A stretch of DNA of 64,000 nt, from the NCBI GenBank assembly GCA_016934335.1, contig JAFGTC010000037.1, positions 1 through 64,000 of the forward strand. Reading direction: 5' to 3'. The translations under genes were made by a program, and so were the position numbers. Below the pieces are notes generated by a model. It was not told the origin of the DNA. It made no database searches and saw only the letters and a list, made by a program, of their open reading frames with translations. Positions 8,553 to 19,640 of this stretch are shown one piece after another. Every line of letters begins with the position of its first letter. The stretch's first letter is position 1. The stretch is from Candidatus Omnitrophota bacterium. GTDB lineage: Bacteria > Hinthialibacterota > Hinthialibacteria > Hinthialibacterales > Hinthialibacteraceae.

Positions 8553-10703
8553 ATGAAACAACATCTGGGGTTGAATCGGAAAAGCTGCTTTGCTTTTCTT
8601 GTATTATCTGTCACATTTTGGGGGGGGATCAACAACGCCTCGTTTTGCGATGATGATCCTACGATTCCCGTCTATCATTTGTTTGAAACATCGTTCCCTG
8701 TTTCTCTTTCGTTTGAAAATCCTTACGATTCTCTGAATATTCAAGTGGACGCTGAAATTCAGCGGAATCAAAATGATCCGTTTATCATCCCTTGTTTTTT
8801 TGACGGCGGAGGGTGGAAATTTCGCTATACCCCTTCGTCGCCGGGGCTGTACACTTACCGCGTGATCGCTAAAACGTCGGCTCAATCCGAGGAGTGTTCT
8901 TCCGGCGTTTTTCGCGTTACCCCGAACGAAGCGCCGGGGTTTGTACGGATCGGGAAAAATTCACGCCGCCATTTTGTTTTCGAGAATGGAAATTCCTATT
9001 TTCCCTTGGGGGAAAATATGGGTTGGGTGCAATGGAGCGGCAATCCTCAGGTGCAGAATTGGATAGGCTATCTGGATGAATGCAGCCGGGCGGGCATGAA
9101 TTGGATTCGGATATGGATGTGCCCCTGGGGGATGACCGAACTAACCTGGACGCCGCTCAACGGACGATATTTCGGATATGATCGCTATGACATGGTAAAC
9201 GCCCGCGTCATTGACGGCATTTTTCAAGAAGCGGAAAAGCGGGGCGTTTATATCCAATGGGTGATCAATCATCACGGCCAATACTCGAAGGAAACCAATC
9301 CCATTTGGGATGAAAATCCCTTCAATCGAAAGAACGGAGGTTTTTTGGATGAACCGTGGGAATTCTTTACCGATGAGCAGGCCAAGCGTCATTATCGCAA
9401 TCGCCTTCGATATTTGGTCGCCCGTTGGGGATGCAGCACTCATCTCATGGCGTGGGAATTTTGGAATGAGATCAATTTGACGTCCAACTATGATTTTGAA
9501 ATCGTCAAGCAATGGCATGAAGAGATGGCGAGTTATTTGCGCAGCCTGGATCCCTATGATCACCTCTTGACGACAAGCGGCTCCGGAGATCGGGAGGAAC
9601 TGTATACCATCAACGGCCTCGATTTTCTTCAAACGCACGCTTATGAAAATAACTTGATAGGAAAATTGGAGAGAACTTCGATAAAACGAATTCGAGAATA
9701 TCCCCGGACGCCGCACTTTTTCGGCGAGATGGCTTATGATTGGAGAGGGCCTACTAAGATCGATCCGGCGGGAGTCAGTTTACATAACCAACTTTGGGCT
9801 TCGGTGCATGCGACCGCCGATGCGGGGACGGCGATGACCTGGTGGTGGGACAATTGGGTGCGGCCCAAAAACCTCTATCCTCATTTTCGCGCTCTGGCCA
9901 ATTATCTCGAAGGCGTTGATTGGGATCGCGAGTATTTGCTGCCGATGGAAACTGTCATCAGACCTCAAGCGGAGAATTGGGGGCCTTTTAATTTCATTCC
10001 TGAAATCGGATGGGGGCGGACCAACCGCACGCGGTTCGAGATCAAAGAATCCGGCGTCGTGGAAGGATTGGAGGAATGCACGCAATTCGTTCACGGCGAC
10101 GCCCATCGGGATATGGCGCCTAATCCCATCTTTTTGTTCGATTTAGATCGCTCCGTTGAATTCCAATTTCAAATCTCGGAAGCCGCCAAAGCCGGCGCTA
10201 ACTGCATTGTGGAACTGGATGGAGAACAGGTTTATCAGCGGGCATTCGCTCCAGCGGAAAATGATTCTACAATAGGAGCCGAGGGGAAGGCCTCGTTGAC
10301 GATTCCACCGGGACGTCACAATATCCATATTCGAAATTCGGGTAAGGATTGGTTTAAAGTTCAGTATTACTCGGTGGACGGCCTTGTCCAGCGTCCTCAA
10401 GGATTTGCTCGAGGAAATCAGGATCGGGTATTGCTTTGGGTGCAGGATCGCCTCCATCAATTGGTTCATCTTTCGGAAGATCGCGTTCCCGGATTCATTT
10501 CCGAGACAACGTTGTTATTGCCGGATCTTTCCGAAGGAGAATACCTGGTTGAACCGTTCGATGCGTATTCGGGCGAATCCGGCGACTCGTTGATGATTCG
10601 GTCGAATCAAAATGGATTGGAGATTCCAATCCCTCAATTTGAAAAAGATATGGCGTTTCATATTCGCCGTAATAAAGCGGCGGCGGGAATGCCTCTCCGA
10701 TAA
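8553..10703 (+). CDS. Secreted glycoside hydrolase, DUF5060 plus TIM-barrel (clan GH-A-like)
   Basis: The 716-residue protein begins with a signal peptide. A beta-sandwich resembling DUF5060 follows (about 25-130, with [19 protein letters not shown] and [20 protein letters not shown]). Next comes a TIM barrel (about 140-480) with FPLGENMGW at its start. Asn305-Glu306 in WEFWNEINL fits a clan GH-A acid/base, and Glu392 in FGEMAYDW fits the nucleophile. The C-terminal 230 residues look like beta-sandwich accessory domains. Related proteins are annotated as DUF4038/apiosidase-like or cellulase-like; the substrate is unknown. ATG8553 follows AAGGA by 9 nt. It stands between tyrA and the parvulin gene. 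Confidence 0.85.
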   Translation: MKQHLGLNRKSCFAFLVLSVTFWGGINNASFCDDDPTIPVYHLFETSFPVSLSFENPYDSLNIQVDAEIQRNQNDPFIIPCFFDGGGWKFRYTPSSPGLYTYRVIAKTSAQSEECSSGVFRVTPNEAPGFVRIGKNSRRHFVFENGNSYFPLGENMGWVQWSGNPQVQNWIGYLDECSRAGMNWIRIWMCPWGMTELTWTPLNGRYFGYDRYDMVNARVIDGIFQEAEKRGVYIQWVINHHGQYSKETNPIWDENPFNRKNGGFLDEPWEFFTDEQAKRHYRNRLRYLVARWGCSTHLMAWEFWNEINLTSNYDFEIVKQWHEEMASYLRSLDPYDHLLTTSGSGDREELYTINGLDFLQTHAYENNLIGKLERTSIKRIREYPRTPHFFGEMAYDWRGPTKIDPAGVSLHNQLWASVHATADAGTAMTWWWDNWVRPKNLYPHFRALANYLEGVDWDREYLLPMETVIRPQAENWGPFNFIPEIGWGRTNRTRFEIKESGVVEGLEECTQFVHGDAHRDMAPNPIFLFDLDRSVEFQFQISEAAKAGANCIVELDGEQVYQRAFAPAENDSTIGAEGKASLTIPPGRHNIHIRNSGKDWFKVQYYSVDGLVQRPQGFARGNQDRVLLWVQDRLHQLVHLSEDRVPGFISETTLLLPDLSEGEYLVEPFDAYSGESGDSLMIRSNQNGLEIPIPQFEKDMAFHIRRNKAAAGMPLR

Positions 10704-10747
10704 AAGCAAAACGGCTTCTCGATCGAAGCCGAGGAGGATTAGTTTCC

Positions 10748-13708
10748 ATGTTTGAATGGATGAATCGACACAAAAAAGACATCATGACGTACACTTTGTG
10801 GCTGGTAATTCCCTCATTTATCGTGCTTTACGGTTATGGGGAATGCGCTAGACCTCAGCGCATGCAGTGGGTGGCTCGCGTTAATGGCGAGCCTGTCAGC
10901 GAGATCGAATGGTCTCAATGGATGGACAATATTCAGGATCGCATGCGTCAGTACGGTCAAGATGTAGACCGGGACGAACTTCGCGGTCAGGCCTTGGACA
11001 CCTCCATAACGTTGACCTTAAATCGAGAAAAAGCCCAGAAATACGGTCTGGCGACTTTGGATTCGGAAGTATCGGACGCCATTTTTGCCATGCCTTATTT
11101 TAAGGATGAAGCCGGCAACTTTAACGTTAACATTTACCGCGGCCTCCTTCAACGCGTCAATAAATCGCCGATTCAATTTGAAGAAGAACAGCGCGACGTT
11201 CTCACGCGCGCCAAACTTCGCACGTTGGTTTCGAATTCCTTGTTTCCTGCGGAAAACGAAGTCAAGCGGATTGAAGAACGTGAAGCGCAAAAGGTCCAGG
11301 TGGATTATCTCGCGTTTGAACCGAGCCGCTATGTGGATGATGTGACTCCGACCGCCGAGGGGATGCAAGGATTTTTTGCGGAGAATCAGGAAGACTATCG
11401 GATTCCCGATCAGCGCAACGCGGCTTATGCTCGTTTTAATGTGGCGGATTTCGTGGACGAAGCCACTTTTTCCGATTATCAATTAAATCGCTTCTTTGAA
11501 GAAAATCGCGAAAATTACCGCGTTCCCGATTCGGTTATGGTTGAATATCTGACCTATAAATCCGATGAATTCGCCGCCCAAGCCGAAGTGAGCGAAGAAG
11601 AAATTCAGAATTATTTTGAGGAAAATAAATCATCTTATACAAGCAAGCCTCAAGTTCAGATTCGCTATATTGTTCAGCCCATGGCGGATTTAATCGCCCA
11701 AGTGGAAGTAACGGATGAGGAAATCCAGAATTATTATGACGGCAACATTCAGCGATATACTCATGACGAACAAGCCAAGGCCAGTCATATTCTTTTGAAA
11801 GTCACTCCCGGCATCGACGAGCAGGGCGAAGAAGCCGTGAAAAATCGTTTGCTGGACATCCGGAAGGAAATTGAAGACGGATTGTCATTCGCCGACGCCG
11901 CCAAGAAATACTCGGAAGGGCCCAGCGCCGACCGGGGCGGCGATCTCGGCTTTTTCGGGCGCGGTCGAATGGTTCCTCCTTTTGAAGAAGCGGCTTTTGA
12001 ATTGCCCATTGGTCAGATCTCCGAACCCGTAAAAACCCAGTTTGGCTATCATCTGATTCGAGTGGAAGAACGAAAAGAAAAAGGAACCGATTCCCTCGAA
12101 TCGGTTCGGGATGAGATCTCCGATACTTTGAAAAAGCGTAAGGCTTTGGATTCATACCGAACCGAAATGGAATCTTTGAAATCATTGGATGAGGTCGCAG
12201 ACCGTTATGAAATTAAATCGACGGATTGGTTTGAACGCGGCGCCAATCTGCCCGACTTGACGCCCGGCGAGAGTTCTGTCATCGGCTCCGCCGCTTTTCG
12301 CAATGATCCCGACAATCCCATCGCCGTCGTAGGATATCCCACGATGGAAAATCTCTTTGTCATTGAACGAATGGGGCGCATTGACAGTCGTCCTCAGACG
12401 CTGGATGAAGCAAGAAGCGATATCATCGAGGATATCAAACTGAATAAAGCGGAAGATATCGCTTTGGCGGCCGCGCAGGCGGATATGGATCGGGTTCGAA
12501 GCGCGTCAGTGACGTTGGATGAAATCGCCAAAGATCGCAATTTAACGATTCAGACCAGCGATTTCTTCTCTCAAAACGATCAATCGGTGCGCGGATTCGG
12601 CTATCGGCCTACGGAACTGCTCAGCACGGCTTTTACGCTGAAAGAAGGCGATTTCGGCGGTCCGATCAAAACCTCGATGGGATGTCATATTATCCGGCTC
12701 GCCGCCCGCGAACCGGAGCATATTCCCGAATTGAATGAAATACGCTCTCAAGTGGAGCTGGATTGTCTGCAGGATCAGGCGGAGCAGCTGGCGCGTCTGG
12801 AAGGCCGCCAATTCAGCGATCTTATTTACAATCAACAAATTGCTCTCGAGATCGGCGCCGCTTCCGAATCGGTGTCTTCCGGAACGACCGGCTTGTTCTC
12901 TCTGCAGGATTCCATTCCGGATGTAGGCCGGCATCCATCCTTGAATTACGCCGTTTTTCAGATTGAAAATGAAGGGGAAATCAGCGATACGGTCGTTCCC
13001 GTCATGACTCAATCGAATCCGATGAATCCCAATCAGAAGCAGAAGGTGGAAGCCTATTACGTTCTCCAATTGAAAGAGATCAAGGATTCCTATCTGCCGG
13101 AACTATCCGAAGTAAAAGAGGATGTCGAGAAAGATTACCGCTTGAAATTGGCGGAAGAGGTAGCCGTTGCTCACGGCGCGGAAGCGTTGGAATCGATTCG
13201 CGCCGCCATCGCCTCCTCCCAGCCTGTTTCGGCGACCAAAGCGATTGAACTCAAAGATTTCGAAGATCCAACCGGCGACAAAACTCTCGGGAAAAACGCC
13301 GCCTACCGGGGCCCCTATGAAATTTCCGGAAACGGCATTGTCTCTGGCATCGGCGGTCGGGCTTGGCCGTTTACGAAAACGGCGCTGGCTCTGGAGCCTG
13401 GGAAGGTTTCCGGCTTGGTGAAATGTTATCGGGATAAGCGCACCAAAGACGGGGCTTCGGTTCAAGGGCCGATGACAGGCGTTTATATTCTACAAGTGCT
13501 TGGAAAGAAATCCCCTGAAGGAGAGGAAGCGCAAAGCCAAATGCAAGACCAATTGGCGCGCAGGCTTCAATCGATCGCCTATGAAGCGTGGATCAACGAA
13601 GTAAGCGCAGCCGCGAAGATTGAATACAATCAGCAAATTCTCAACCCTCAAGATTATGAAGAGGGGATTATGGAAGAAGGCGGTCTGGACGAAGACGCCA
13701 GTTCCTGA
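10748..13708 (+). CDS. SurA/PpiD-like membrane-anchored peptidyl-prolyl isomerase
   Basis: The 986-residue protein has one N-terminal membrane anchor (about 12-29, [15 protein letters not shown]) followed by SurA_N-type helices ([19 protein letters not shown]). A canonical parvulin domain starts at about residue 342 (ASHILLKV ... [30 protein letters not shown] ... [13 protein letters not shown]). Two later degenerate copies are visible ([13 protein letters not shown] ... [10 protein letters not shown], and [23 protein letters not shown] ... GVYILQVL). The role is expected to be folding of exported proteins on the outer face of the inner membrane. It is longer than E. coli PpiD (about 620 aa). 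GAGGAGG lies about 10 nt before ATG10748. The GT-C fusion gene follows after 64 nt. Confidence 0.9.
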   Translation: MFEWMNRHKKDIMTYTLWLVIPSFIVLYGYGECARPQRMQWVARVNGEPVSEIEWSQWMDNIQDRMRQYGQDVDRDELRGQALDTSITLTLNREKAQKYGLATLDSEVSDAIFAMPYFKDEAGNFNVNIYRGLLQRVNKSPIQFEEEQRDVLTRAKLRTLVSNSLFPAENEVKRIEEREAQKVQVDYLAFEPSRYVDDVTPTAEGMQGFFAENQEDYRIPDQRNAAYARFNVADFVDEATFSDYQLNRFFEENRENYRVPDSVMVEYLTYKSDEFAAQAEVSEEEIQNYFEENKSSYTSKPQVQIRYIVQPMADLIAQVEVTDEEIQNYYDGNIQRYTHDEQAKASHILLKVTPGIDEQGEEAVKNRLLDIRKEIEDGLSFADAAKKYSEGPSADRGGDLGFFGRGRMVPPFEEAAFELPIGQISEPVKTQFGYHLIRVEERKEKGTDSLESVRDEISDTLKKRKALDSYRTEMESLKSLDEVADRYEIKSTDWFERGANLPDLTPGESSVIGSAAFRNDPDNPIAVVGYPTMENLFVIERMGRIDSRPQTLDEARSDIIEDIKLNKAEDIALAAAQADMDRVRSASVTLDEIAKDRNLTIQTSDFFSQNDQSVRGFGYRPTELLSTAFTLKEGDFGGPIKTSMGCHIIRLAAREPEHIPELNEIRSQVELDCLQDQAEQLARLEGRQFSDLIYNQQIALEIGAASESVSSGTTGLFSLQDSIPDVGRHPSLNYAVFQIENEGEISDTVVPVMTQSNPMNPNQKQKVEAYYVLQLKEIKDSYLPELSEVKEDVEKDYRLKLAEEVAVAHGAEALESIRAAIASSQPVSATKAIELKDFEDPTGDKTLGKNAAYRGPYEISGNGIVSGIGGRAWPFTKTALALEPGKVSGLVKCYRDKRTKDGASVQGPMTGVYILQVLGKKSPEGEEAQSQMQDQLARRLQSIAYEAWINEVSAAAKIEYNQQILNPQDYEEGIMEEGGLDEDASS

Positions 13709-13772
13709 GCGATGAGACAGTCTGACTGCGAGTAACAAATTGATGGATGATTGGTTGGAAAAAGGAAGCAGG

Positions 13773-16700
13773 ATGTCGCGGTTGAGCACCAAGCCGACGC
13801 GGCTTCCTGCTTTTTTCTGTGCGGCGGTATTTTTGCTGCTTTTGCTTCCCTGCGCGCAGGCGGCGCCATCGCCCTATCTTGCCGGCGAATTTCCCGCCGC
13901 CTCCGGCATTGTTTTGCTGAACGCGCAATGGCGCATCCAGGCTTTTTTCCCGACGCCCGGCGTTCCAAGCGATCTGGCGATTTTGCCTAATCAAACTCAG
14001 TTTGCCGTAGTCACGCAGCAAGGCGAGTTTGTTATTTATTCCGGCGAGGGCGGGCAAGTCTATCGCGCCGTGTTTGAACCTTTGGACGATGTTGACAGTC
14101 CTCTGGATGGATCCAATCGTTTTTTGCTTACCTCGCGCGAAGGGAAGAGAGTCTTCTTTTTTGATACTGCTTCCATGGAGCAGCAGGATATTTCCTATAC
14201 GTTTGAAGGGCCGACCGATGCGGATGTTCTCCCCAATGGAAATTTATTAGTCTGTGATTCCTCGGCGGGGCGCATTGTTGAAATCACACAAAGCGGCCGT
14301 TTGGTATGGAGTTACGATCATGATTTGAAGCAGCCGGCGGATGCAGTTCGCCTCTCGTCAGGCGAAACGCTCATCTCTGATTTTGACAACCATCGATTGC
14401 TGGTCGTAACTCCCGCTGGCGCCGTCAGTGCGGAGTTGCGCGGCTTCGATCATCCCTCCAAATTGACGCTTCTTTCAGACGGCGCCGTACTTGTCGCCGA
14501 TTCCGATCAGCAGGAAATTGAAAAAATCTCTCCAACGGGGGAGCAGCAGGCGCTGCGGAAAAACTTGAATTGCGTCCGCTCTGCGGCTTTTCTTCCTAGT
14601 CAAAATCTTTATCTCTGCGCCGTTCAGAATAAATTTTCACCGCCTCCAAATCAAATTTCTGCGGCGGCCGCCAAAGAGACGAAGCCCAAGCCGGATTCGG
14701 ATTCAATGGGCCGTCTTTTTATATGGTTGATCATAGCCGCCGGTCTTGCCTTTTTTACGCGGTACTCGAAACAGTATCCCCGTTTGGCGCTTCTTGCCTT
14801 TATCGGGGCGCTGCTGATTCTTCTCAGTGTTCTTTATTTCACCCAAACTAAGGCCGCAGGAAGCTTGTCGCATCGACCCAGTTGGATTTTTTGGGCTGCC
14901 GCTTTACTGCTTTGTCTTTTATCTTTTCGCGATGCTGTAAGTTCCTACTGGTCCAAAGAACGTTGGCTGGAATCGAAATCGGATTGGATTTACCCGCTCC
15001 GACGCAAAGATTATGTCATTTTTCTCTTGCTGCCGATTCTCTCTCTGATCGCCCAATATTATCATTTGAACGCTGCGCCGTTTGGCTGGCGCATTCCATG
15101 GTTCATTCCCGTCTTGTTGTGGGGAGGAACGCTCTATGCTTTTTACTCGGCGTTAACAAAAACACGTAAGCGCGGCAATCGAGAACATTCCGCTTTTCAC
15201 GTCGGATCGGTCACTCTGGCTGTTCCCTTTACCACGGGCAGCGTCAGTCTTGAAGAGAGCGATGACGCTGTCGAGGGAGCGACGGAAAGCGAACTGGAGC
15301 ATCATCTTATCGATCCGTGGGCCAATACGATTTTCATTTTGCTTCTGTTTGCGGGAGCGGCGTTGTATTTGTTCGGCGTCACATCCGTTCCTACCGATGT
15401 GCATGGCGATGAAGCGGAAGTAGCCTTATACGGAATCCAAGTCCGTGATTCGGGAAATTGGAATCCGTTTAACCTCGGGTGGTATGAGATCCCCAATCTT
15501 TTTTATTTGTTGCCCTCTTGGGGCATGTGGCTTTTTGGCGACAATTTGTTCGGCGTTCGCGCCGCCGGCGCGTTGATAGGCGTGGCATGCATTCCCTTAT
15601 TTTATTTGCTCGCCCGCCGCATGCTTCGACCCGCTCCCGCCGTCATGGCCGCCTGTTTGTTTACGACATCGACTTTTCTGATTCATTTTTCTCGAATCGG
15701 GATTGGATACAATCAAACGATTTTATTGACGCTGGCCGTCATGTACGGCTTTGTGAGAGGCATCCAGGATCAGGATGCGCGCTGGCTGTCCTTCGCCGGC
15801 TTTTTAACCGCAATCGGCTTCTTATCCTATCAAGCGTCCAAAATTCTTGCGCCGTTGATTGTACTCTCGCTCGGGTTGTTATGGATGACTCGCTTGTTGT
15901 CCTGGCGTGGATTTCTAAAAACGTCGGTCGCTTTTTTCCTGGCGTTTTGGATTGGAATCTCGCCCATGATCGGCGTCTACATGACAGATTTTCAAGCCGC
16001 ATTTTCTCGAGCCAAAGGCGTTACGCTGCTCTCGCCGGAAGGGGAGGAATTGTTTCGCCGCGGACATCCGGAGAATTTATCGAATGGGAGTTTGATTTGG
16101 ATTCAGTTGGAGCGATCGTTGTTGGCCCCCATCTCGTATCACGACAACAGCCCTTATTTGGAAAATCAAGGAAATGGCGGCATGCTGGACGCCTTCCCCG
16201 CAATCTTTTTTGCGGCCGGGATATTTCTCTTGCTGGGAACGATCTCTCATCCATTGTCGCGCCTTCTTCTTCTTTGGATTTTATGCATCCCGATTGTCGG
16301 CGGCGCCTTGACCGATCACGCCCCATCCTATCAAAGACTAGTAGGATTGCTGCCGTTTCTACTCATTGCGGCGGCGCCGATATTAAACGGTTGTTTAGTT
16401 CGTCTTTCGCGTTTGTTTAGTTGGATGCCGCCGACCAGGCTTCATGTAACAACCGCGGTTTTGATTGTTTTGTCGATATTCAGCATGCATCGATATTTTC
16501 ATCAAATCATGTCGAAGCCCCAGCATTTGGATGAATGGACCCGTGTCGCTCGCTATTTGAAAGATGCGGGCCCCGCCCAATATACGTATTTTTTGGGGCC
16601 GCCTCATGTCTATTTTCAATACGGAACCTTGCGTTTTTTGGCGCCGAACGCCAAGGGCGAAAATGTGCTTCATCCGGAGCAATTCGTGAAAAACCGGATC

Positions 16701-16850
16701 GTAAGGCGAGGGCCGACTTGCTTTCTTTTAATACGCAGCAACCGTCAATACATCGACGAACTGCGGCGGCTCTATCCGGGGGGCAGGGAAGAGACTCATT
16801 TTAATCAGGAAGAGAAAGCCCCCTTTACAACCTATGTTGTGAATTTCTAA
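13773..16850 (+). CDS. Beta-propeller plus GT-C (ArnT/PMT-like) membrane glycosyltransferase fusion
   Basis: The 1,025-residue protein has a signal sequence and then an NHL/SMP30-like propeller of about 260 residues with blades such as GPTDADVLPNGNLLVCDSSAGRIVEI and LKQPADAVRLSSGETLISDFDNHRLLVV. A block of membrane helices follows, then a GT-39/ArnT-like catalytic core. The acidic motif HGDEAEVALYG (Asp546-Glu547) sits in the first periplasmic loop, where GT-C enzymes hold their catalytic acids. About 10 more helices follow. GT-C enzymes use polyprenyl-phosphate sugars to modify lipids or proteins. ATG13773 follows GGAAGCAG; an upstream in-frame ATG at 13740 lacks an SD. Donor and acceptor are unknown. 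Confidence 0.85.
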   Translation: MSRLSTKPTRLPAFFCAAVFLLLLLPCAQAAPSPYLAGEFPAASGIVLLNAQWRIQAFFPTPGVPSDLAILPNQTQFAVVTQQGEFVIYSGEGGQVYRAVFEPLDDVDSPLDGSNRFLLTSREGKRVFFFDTASMEQQDISYTFEGPTDADVLPNGNLLVCDSSAGRIVEITQSGRLVWSYDHDLKQPADAVRLSSGETLISDFDNHRLLVVTPAGAVSAELRGFDHPSKLTLLSDGAVLVADSDQQEIEKISPTGEQQALRKNLNCVRSAAFLPSQNLYLCAVQNKFSPPPNQISAAAAKETKPKPDSDSMGRLFIWLIIAAGLAFFTRYSKQYPRLALLAFIGALLILLSVLYFTQTKAAGSLSHRPSWIFWAAALLLCLLSFRDAVSSYWSKERWLESKSDWIYPLRRKDYVIFLLLPILSLIAQYYHLNAAPFGWRIPWFIPVLLWGGTLYAFYSALTKTRKRGNREHSAFHVGSVTLAVPFTTGSVSLEESDDAVEGATESELEHHLIDPWANTIFILLLFAGAALYLFGVTSVPTDVHGDEAEVALYGIQVRDSGNWNPFNLGWYEIPNLFYLLPSWGMWLFGDNLFGVRAAGALIGVACIPLFYLLARRMLRPAPAVMAACLFTTSTFLIHFSRIGIGYNQTILLTLAVMYGFVRGIQDQDARWLSFAGFLTAIGFLSYQASKILAPLIVLSLGLLWMTRLLSWRGFLKTSVAFFLAFWIGISPMIGVYMTDFQAAFSRAKGVTLLSPEGEELFRRGHPENLSNGSLIWIQLERSLLAPISYHDNSPYLENQGNGGMLDAFPAIFFAAGIFLLLGTISHPLSRLLLLWILCIPIVGGALTDHAPSYQRLVGLLPFLLIAAAPILNGCLVRLSRLFSWMPPTRLHVTTAVLIVLSIFSMHRYFHQIMSKPQHLDEWTRVARYLKDAGPAQYTYFLGPPHVYFQYGTLRFLAPNAKGENVLHPEQFVKNRIVRRGPTCFLLIRSNRQYIDELRRLYPGGREETHFNQEEKAPFTTYVVNF

Positions 16851-16883
16851 ACCGAGATCGAATCCATACGAACATCTGTTTGT

Positions 16884-17675
16884 TTAATCGGGTTGGAGGC
16901 TTTTCATGCGGGTTATCTGCGTTTGAACGCTGTCCACTAAAATGGCGGCGTCGCTGGAATACACGATCCAGTTCAGTCCTAGTTTCATCCATTTATGCAG
17001 ACGAGTCATGGGATCCTGTTTGGGCTGGACATGCATTCCAACTATCAAACCGGCGCCACTGGCTCGGGAGATGACGGCTTCCACCGTTTGGAGATATTCC
17101 GGATGGTTGTATTGTTCGGGCATTTCCATCGAGATGCTCAGATCGTGGGGGCCTATAAAAATTCCATCCAGTCCTTCTACGGCGATCAGAGAGTCCAGAT
17201 TTTCCACAGCGGCGACGCTTTCGACGCCGATTAAAACATAGTTATTTTGATTCCATTTTTGTAAATACTCTAACGCAGCATCCCGTAAAGGCTTTTCTCC
17301 CGTTGTATGTTCTCTGGCGCGTTGTCCCTTCAAAGGCCTTAATTTTACCGATTGGATTATTTCTTTTACTTCCTCCACAGTTTCTACATAAGGGACTACG
17401 ATCCCTTCCGCGCCGGCGTCCATGGTCATCGAGATCCAATGACGATTGACATAAGGAGTGCGCACTGCTGGAGAGACGCCATGGGCGGAGTAAAAGCAGC
17501 ACATTTCACTGACGGATTCGCGGTCGAGGGGCGTGTGCTCTGTATCAATAAATACAAAATCCAAGCCTGTTTTCGCCAAACGAGTCGCTGTATGGGCGCT
17601 GAGATGATTCGCTGTATGGATGCCGAAAACTTTTTCTCCCTCTTTCATCCGCACCCTTATGTTTTGTTTCTGCAT
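16884..17675 (-). CDS. HpcH/HpaI-family class II aldolase
   Basis: The 263-residue protein matches the HpcH/HpaI TIM-barrel aldolases that cleave or form 2-oxo-acid aldols with a divalent metal. Blocks in order are GLDFVFIDTEH, MDAGAEGIVVPYVETVEE, LIGVESVAAVENLDSL and GLDGIFIGPHDLS, which supply the expected metal and phosphate or carboxylate contacts. Length is usual for the family. It converges on the GT-C fusion gene with a 33-nt gap and diverges from serA. AAGGATAAG lies upstream of the ATG. Substrate (for example 2-keto-3-deoxy sugar acids) is inferred from the family only. Confidence 0.92.
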   Translation of the reverse strand: MQKQNIRVRMKEGEKVFGIHTANHLSAHTATRLAKTGLDFVFIDTEHTPLDRESVSEMCCFYSAHGVSPAVRTPYVNRHWISMTMDAGAEGIVVPYVETVEEVKEIIQSVKLRPLKGQRAREHTTGEKPLRDAALEYLQKWNQNNYVLIGVESVAAVENLDSLIAVEGLDGIFIGPHDLSISMEMPEQYNHPEYLQTVEAVISRASGAGLIVGMHVQPKQDPMTRLHKWMKLGLNWIVYSSDAAILVDSVQTQITRMKSLQPD

Positions 17676-18009
17676 GGGCGTTGTCTTATCCTTTGAATCA
17701 TTTTTTTGAATAGTCTGATTTTACACAATATCGCATCGAAGGCAATTCGAAAAACAATTTTGCAGTCGATTAAGTTTTCAACCCAATCAATTTACTCCAT
17801 CTGCGTATGCTCCGCTTGAAGCCCTCCTCTTCCATGATTAATATAAGTATTCTATCTGAGTATGCATCGCCGGTGATTTGAAATTTCCATCGATTTTTTA
17901 TTAGAGACTTAATCAAAACGGCGTTCATGCGATACAAATTCAACGCGGCCTTTCCTTTTGATCGGCTTATATGCAAAAAAAGTGCGGGTGCGTTGTATAA
18001 CGAGGAAAA
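17676..18009. other. Divergent intergenic region between aldolase gene and serA
   Basis: This 334-nt region should hold both promoters. TATAAC near 17996 resembles a -10 but overlaps the serA SD region, and no good -35 was seen. A short leftward frame inside it has no SD and no recognisable product. No riboswitch or terminator fold was recognised. Confidence 0.4.
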
Positions 18010-19605
18010 ATGATTATGCCCTATCGCGTACTTGTCAGCGATCCGCTAGCTCAGGAAGGCGTCGACATTTTACAGAGCCATGATGACGTTCATGTTGATG
18101 TGAAAACAAAACTGCCTCCTGATGAATTGAAAAGCATAATTGGACAATACGACGCCTTGGTCATTCGCAGCGGCACCCAAGTTTCGAAAGAGATTATTGA
18201 ACATGCCGATAAATTGAAGGTTATCGGCCGGGCGGGCGTTGGCGTGGATAATGTTGACATCGTTGCAGCGACCCAGCGGGGCGTCATCGTCATGAATACT
18301 CCGGGAGGAAACACCGTTTCCACCGCTGAGCATACTTGGGCGATGCTCATGAGCGTATCCCGCAATATTCCCCCCGCCTATATCTCTTTGCGAGAAGGCC
18401 GCTGGGATCGGAAAAAATATACGGGAAAAGAGTTGCTCGGTAAAACGATCGGCATTATCGGATTGGGGCGGATCGGGAGCGTCGTAGGCGAAAGAGCCAA
18501 GGCGTTTGGTATGAAAGTCTTAGGCTACGATCCCTTCACCTCCGATGAGCGCATCAAACAGATGGGATTTGAGCCGGTCGCCTTAGATGATCTTTTCGCT
18601 CGGTCCGATTACATTACGGTTCATACGCCTAGATCCAAAGAAACGACGCATCTCCTGGATGATCAGGCCTTTGCAAAAATGAAAAAAGGCGTTCGAGTTA
18701 TTAATTGCGCCCGCGGCGGGATTATTGATGAAGAGGCTCTTTTGCGGGCGTTGGAAAGCGGGAAATGCGCTGGCGCTGCGCTTGACGTCTATGAATCGGA
18801 GCCGCCTTCCGCCGATCATCCGCTCGTTCAGCGGGATGATTGCATCTGCACGCCGCACTTGGGCGCATCCACCGAAGAAGCGCAAACGAACGTCGCTATT
18901 GATATCGCCCGCAACGTATTGGACGCCTTGACGGGCGGTGAAGTGCGAAACGCCATCAATATTCCCTCGATTCCGCCAGAATTACGGGCCGCTCTCGAAC
19001 CGTATATCTCTCTCTCCGAAAAATTGGGAATGTTCGCCGTACAGTATTTTGGAAAGCGCCCGGAGCGAATGGAAGTAACTTATTCCGGTCCTTTATCTAC
19101 GCACGATACGTCTTTATTGACGCTTTCTGTATTAAAGGGTTTATTAACTCCGGTTTTGAGTGAAACCGTCAATTTCGTGAATGCGCCTTTGTTAGCGGAG
19201 CAGCGGCATATCGATTACACCGAAAGCAAAACGCCGAAAGCCGAGGGATTCACCAACCTGATTACCGTCAAACTCTCCGCCGGAGATGAGTCCATCTCGG
19301 TCAGTGGAACAACGTTCGCCGACGATGCAAGAATCGTTCGAGTGGACGGCTTCCGCATTGAGGGGAAGCCCTACGGAACCGTTCTGTTCTTCATGAATGT
19401 CGATCAACCGGGCGTTATCGGTCATGTCTGTACAGTTCTTGGGAAGCATAATGTGAATATAGCCGATATGTCTCTGGGGCGTAAAGAACGAGGCGGATAC
19501 GCTATCACTGTTTGTAATGTCGATGCTCCCGTTCCCGATACAGTGATTGAAGAGTTGCTTTCTATGAATTTAGTGCGAGACATTAAGGTGATCGATCTGA
19601 GGTAA
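18010..19605 (+). CDS. serA: D-3-phosphoglycerate dehydrogenase, long form
   Basis: It oxidises 3-phosphoglycerate to 3-phosphohydroxypyruvate, the first step of serine synthesis. The 531 residues are the long type: catalytic and NAD domains (GIIGLGRIGSVVGERAKAFGMKV), then an allosteric substrate-binding domain, then a C-terminal ACT domain (FFMNVDQPGVIGHVCTVLGKHNVNIADMSLGR). The catalytic set Arg235 (CARGG), Glu264 (ESEP) and His283 (TPHLGAS) is intact. GAGGA precedes ATG18010; ATG18016 is equally possible. mqnA follows after 35 nt, probably in the same transcript. The ACT domain suggests serine feedback. Confidence 0.97.
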   Translation: MIMPYRVLVSDPLAQEGVDILQSHDDVHVDVKTKLPPDELKSIIGQYDALVIRSGTQVSKEIIEHADKLKVIGRAGVGVDNVDIVAATQRGVIVMNTPGGNTVSTAEHTWAMLMSVSRNIPPAYISLREGRWDRKKYTGKELLGKTIGIIGLGRIGSVVGERAKAFGMKVLGYDPFTSDERIKQMGFEPVALDDLFARSDYITVHTPRSKETTHLLDDQAFAKMKKGVRVINCARGGIIDEEALLRALESGKCAGAALDVYESEPPSADHPLVQRDDCICTPHLGASTEEAQTNVAIDIARNVLDALTGGEVRNAINIPSIPPELRAALEPYISLSEKLGMFAVQYFGKRPERMEVTYSGPLSTHDTSLLTLSVLKGLLTPVLSETVNFVNAPLLAEQRHIDYTESKTPKAEGFTNLITVKLSAGDESISVSGTTFADDARIVRVDGFRIEGKPYGTVLFFMNVDQPGVIGHVCTVLGKHNVNIADMSLGRKERGGYAITVCNVDAPVPDTVIEELLSMNLVRDIKVIDLR

Positions 19606-19640
19606 TTATTAGGGGCATTATCACGTAAGCAGGTGCAACT

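Noticed and set aside
15518-16420. 300-residue rightward frame inside the GT-C fusion gene
   Set aside because: It is an out-of-frame shadow of the membrane core and shows Arg/Ser-rich composition unlike a real protein.
17770-17976. 68-residue leftward frame before serA
   Set aside because: No SD, no family, and it sits where the divergent promoters must be.
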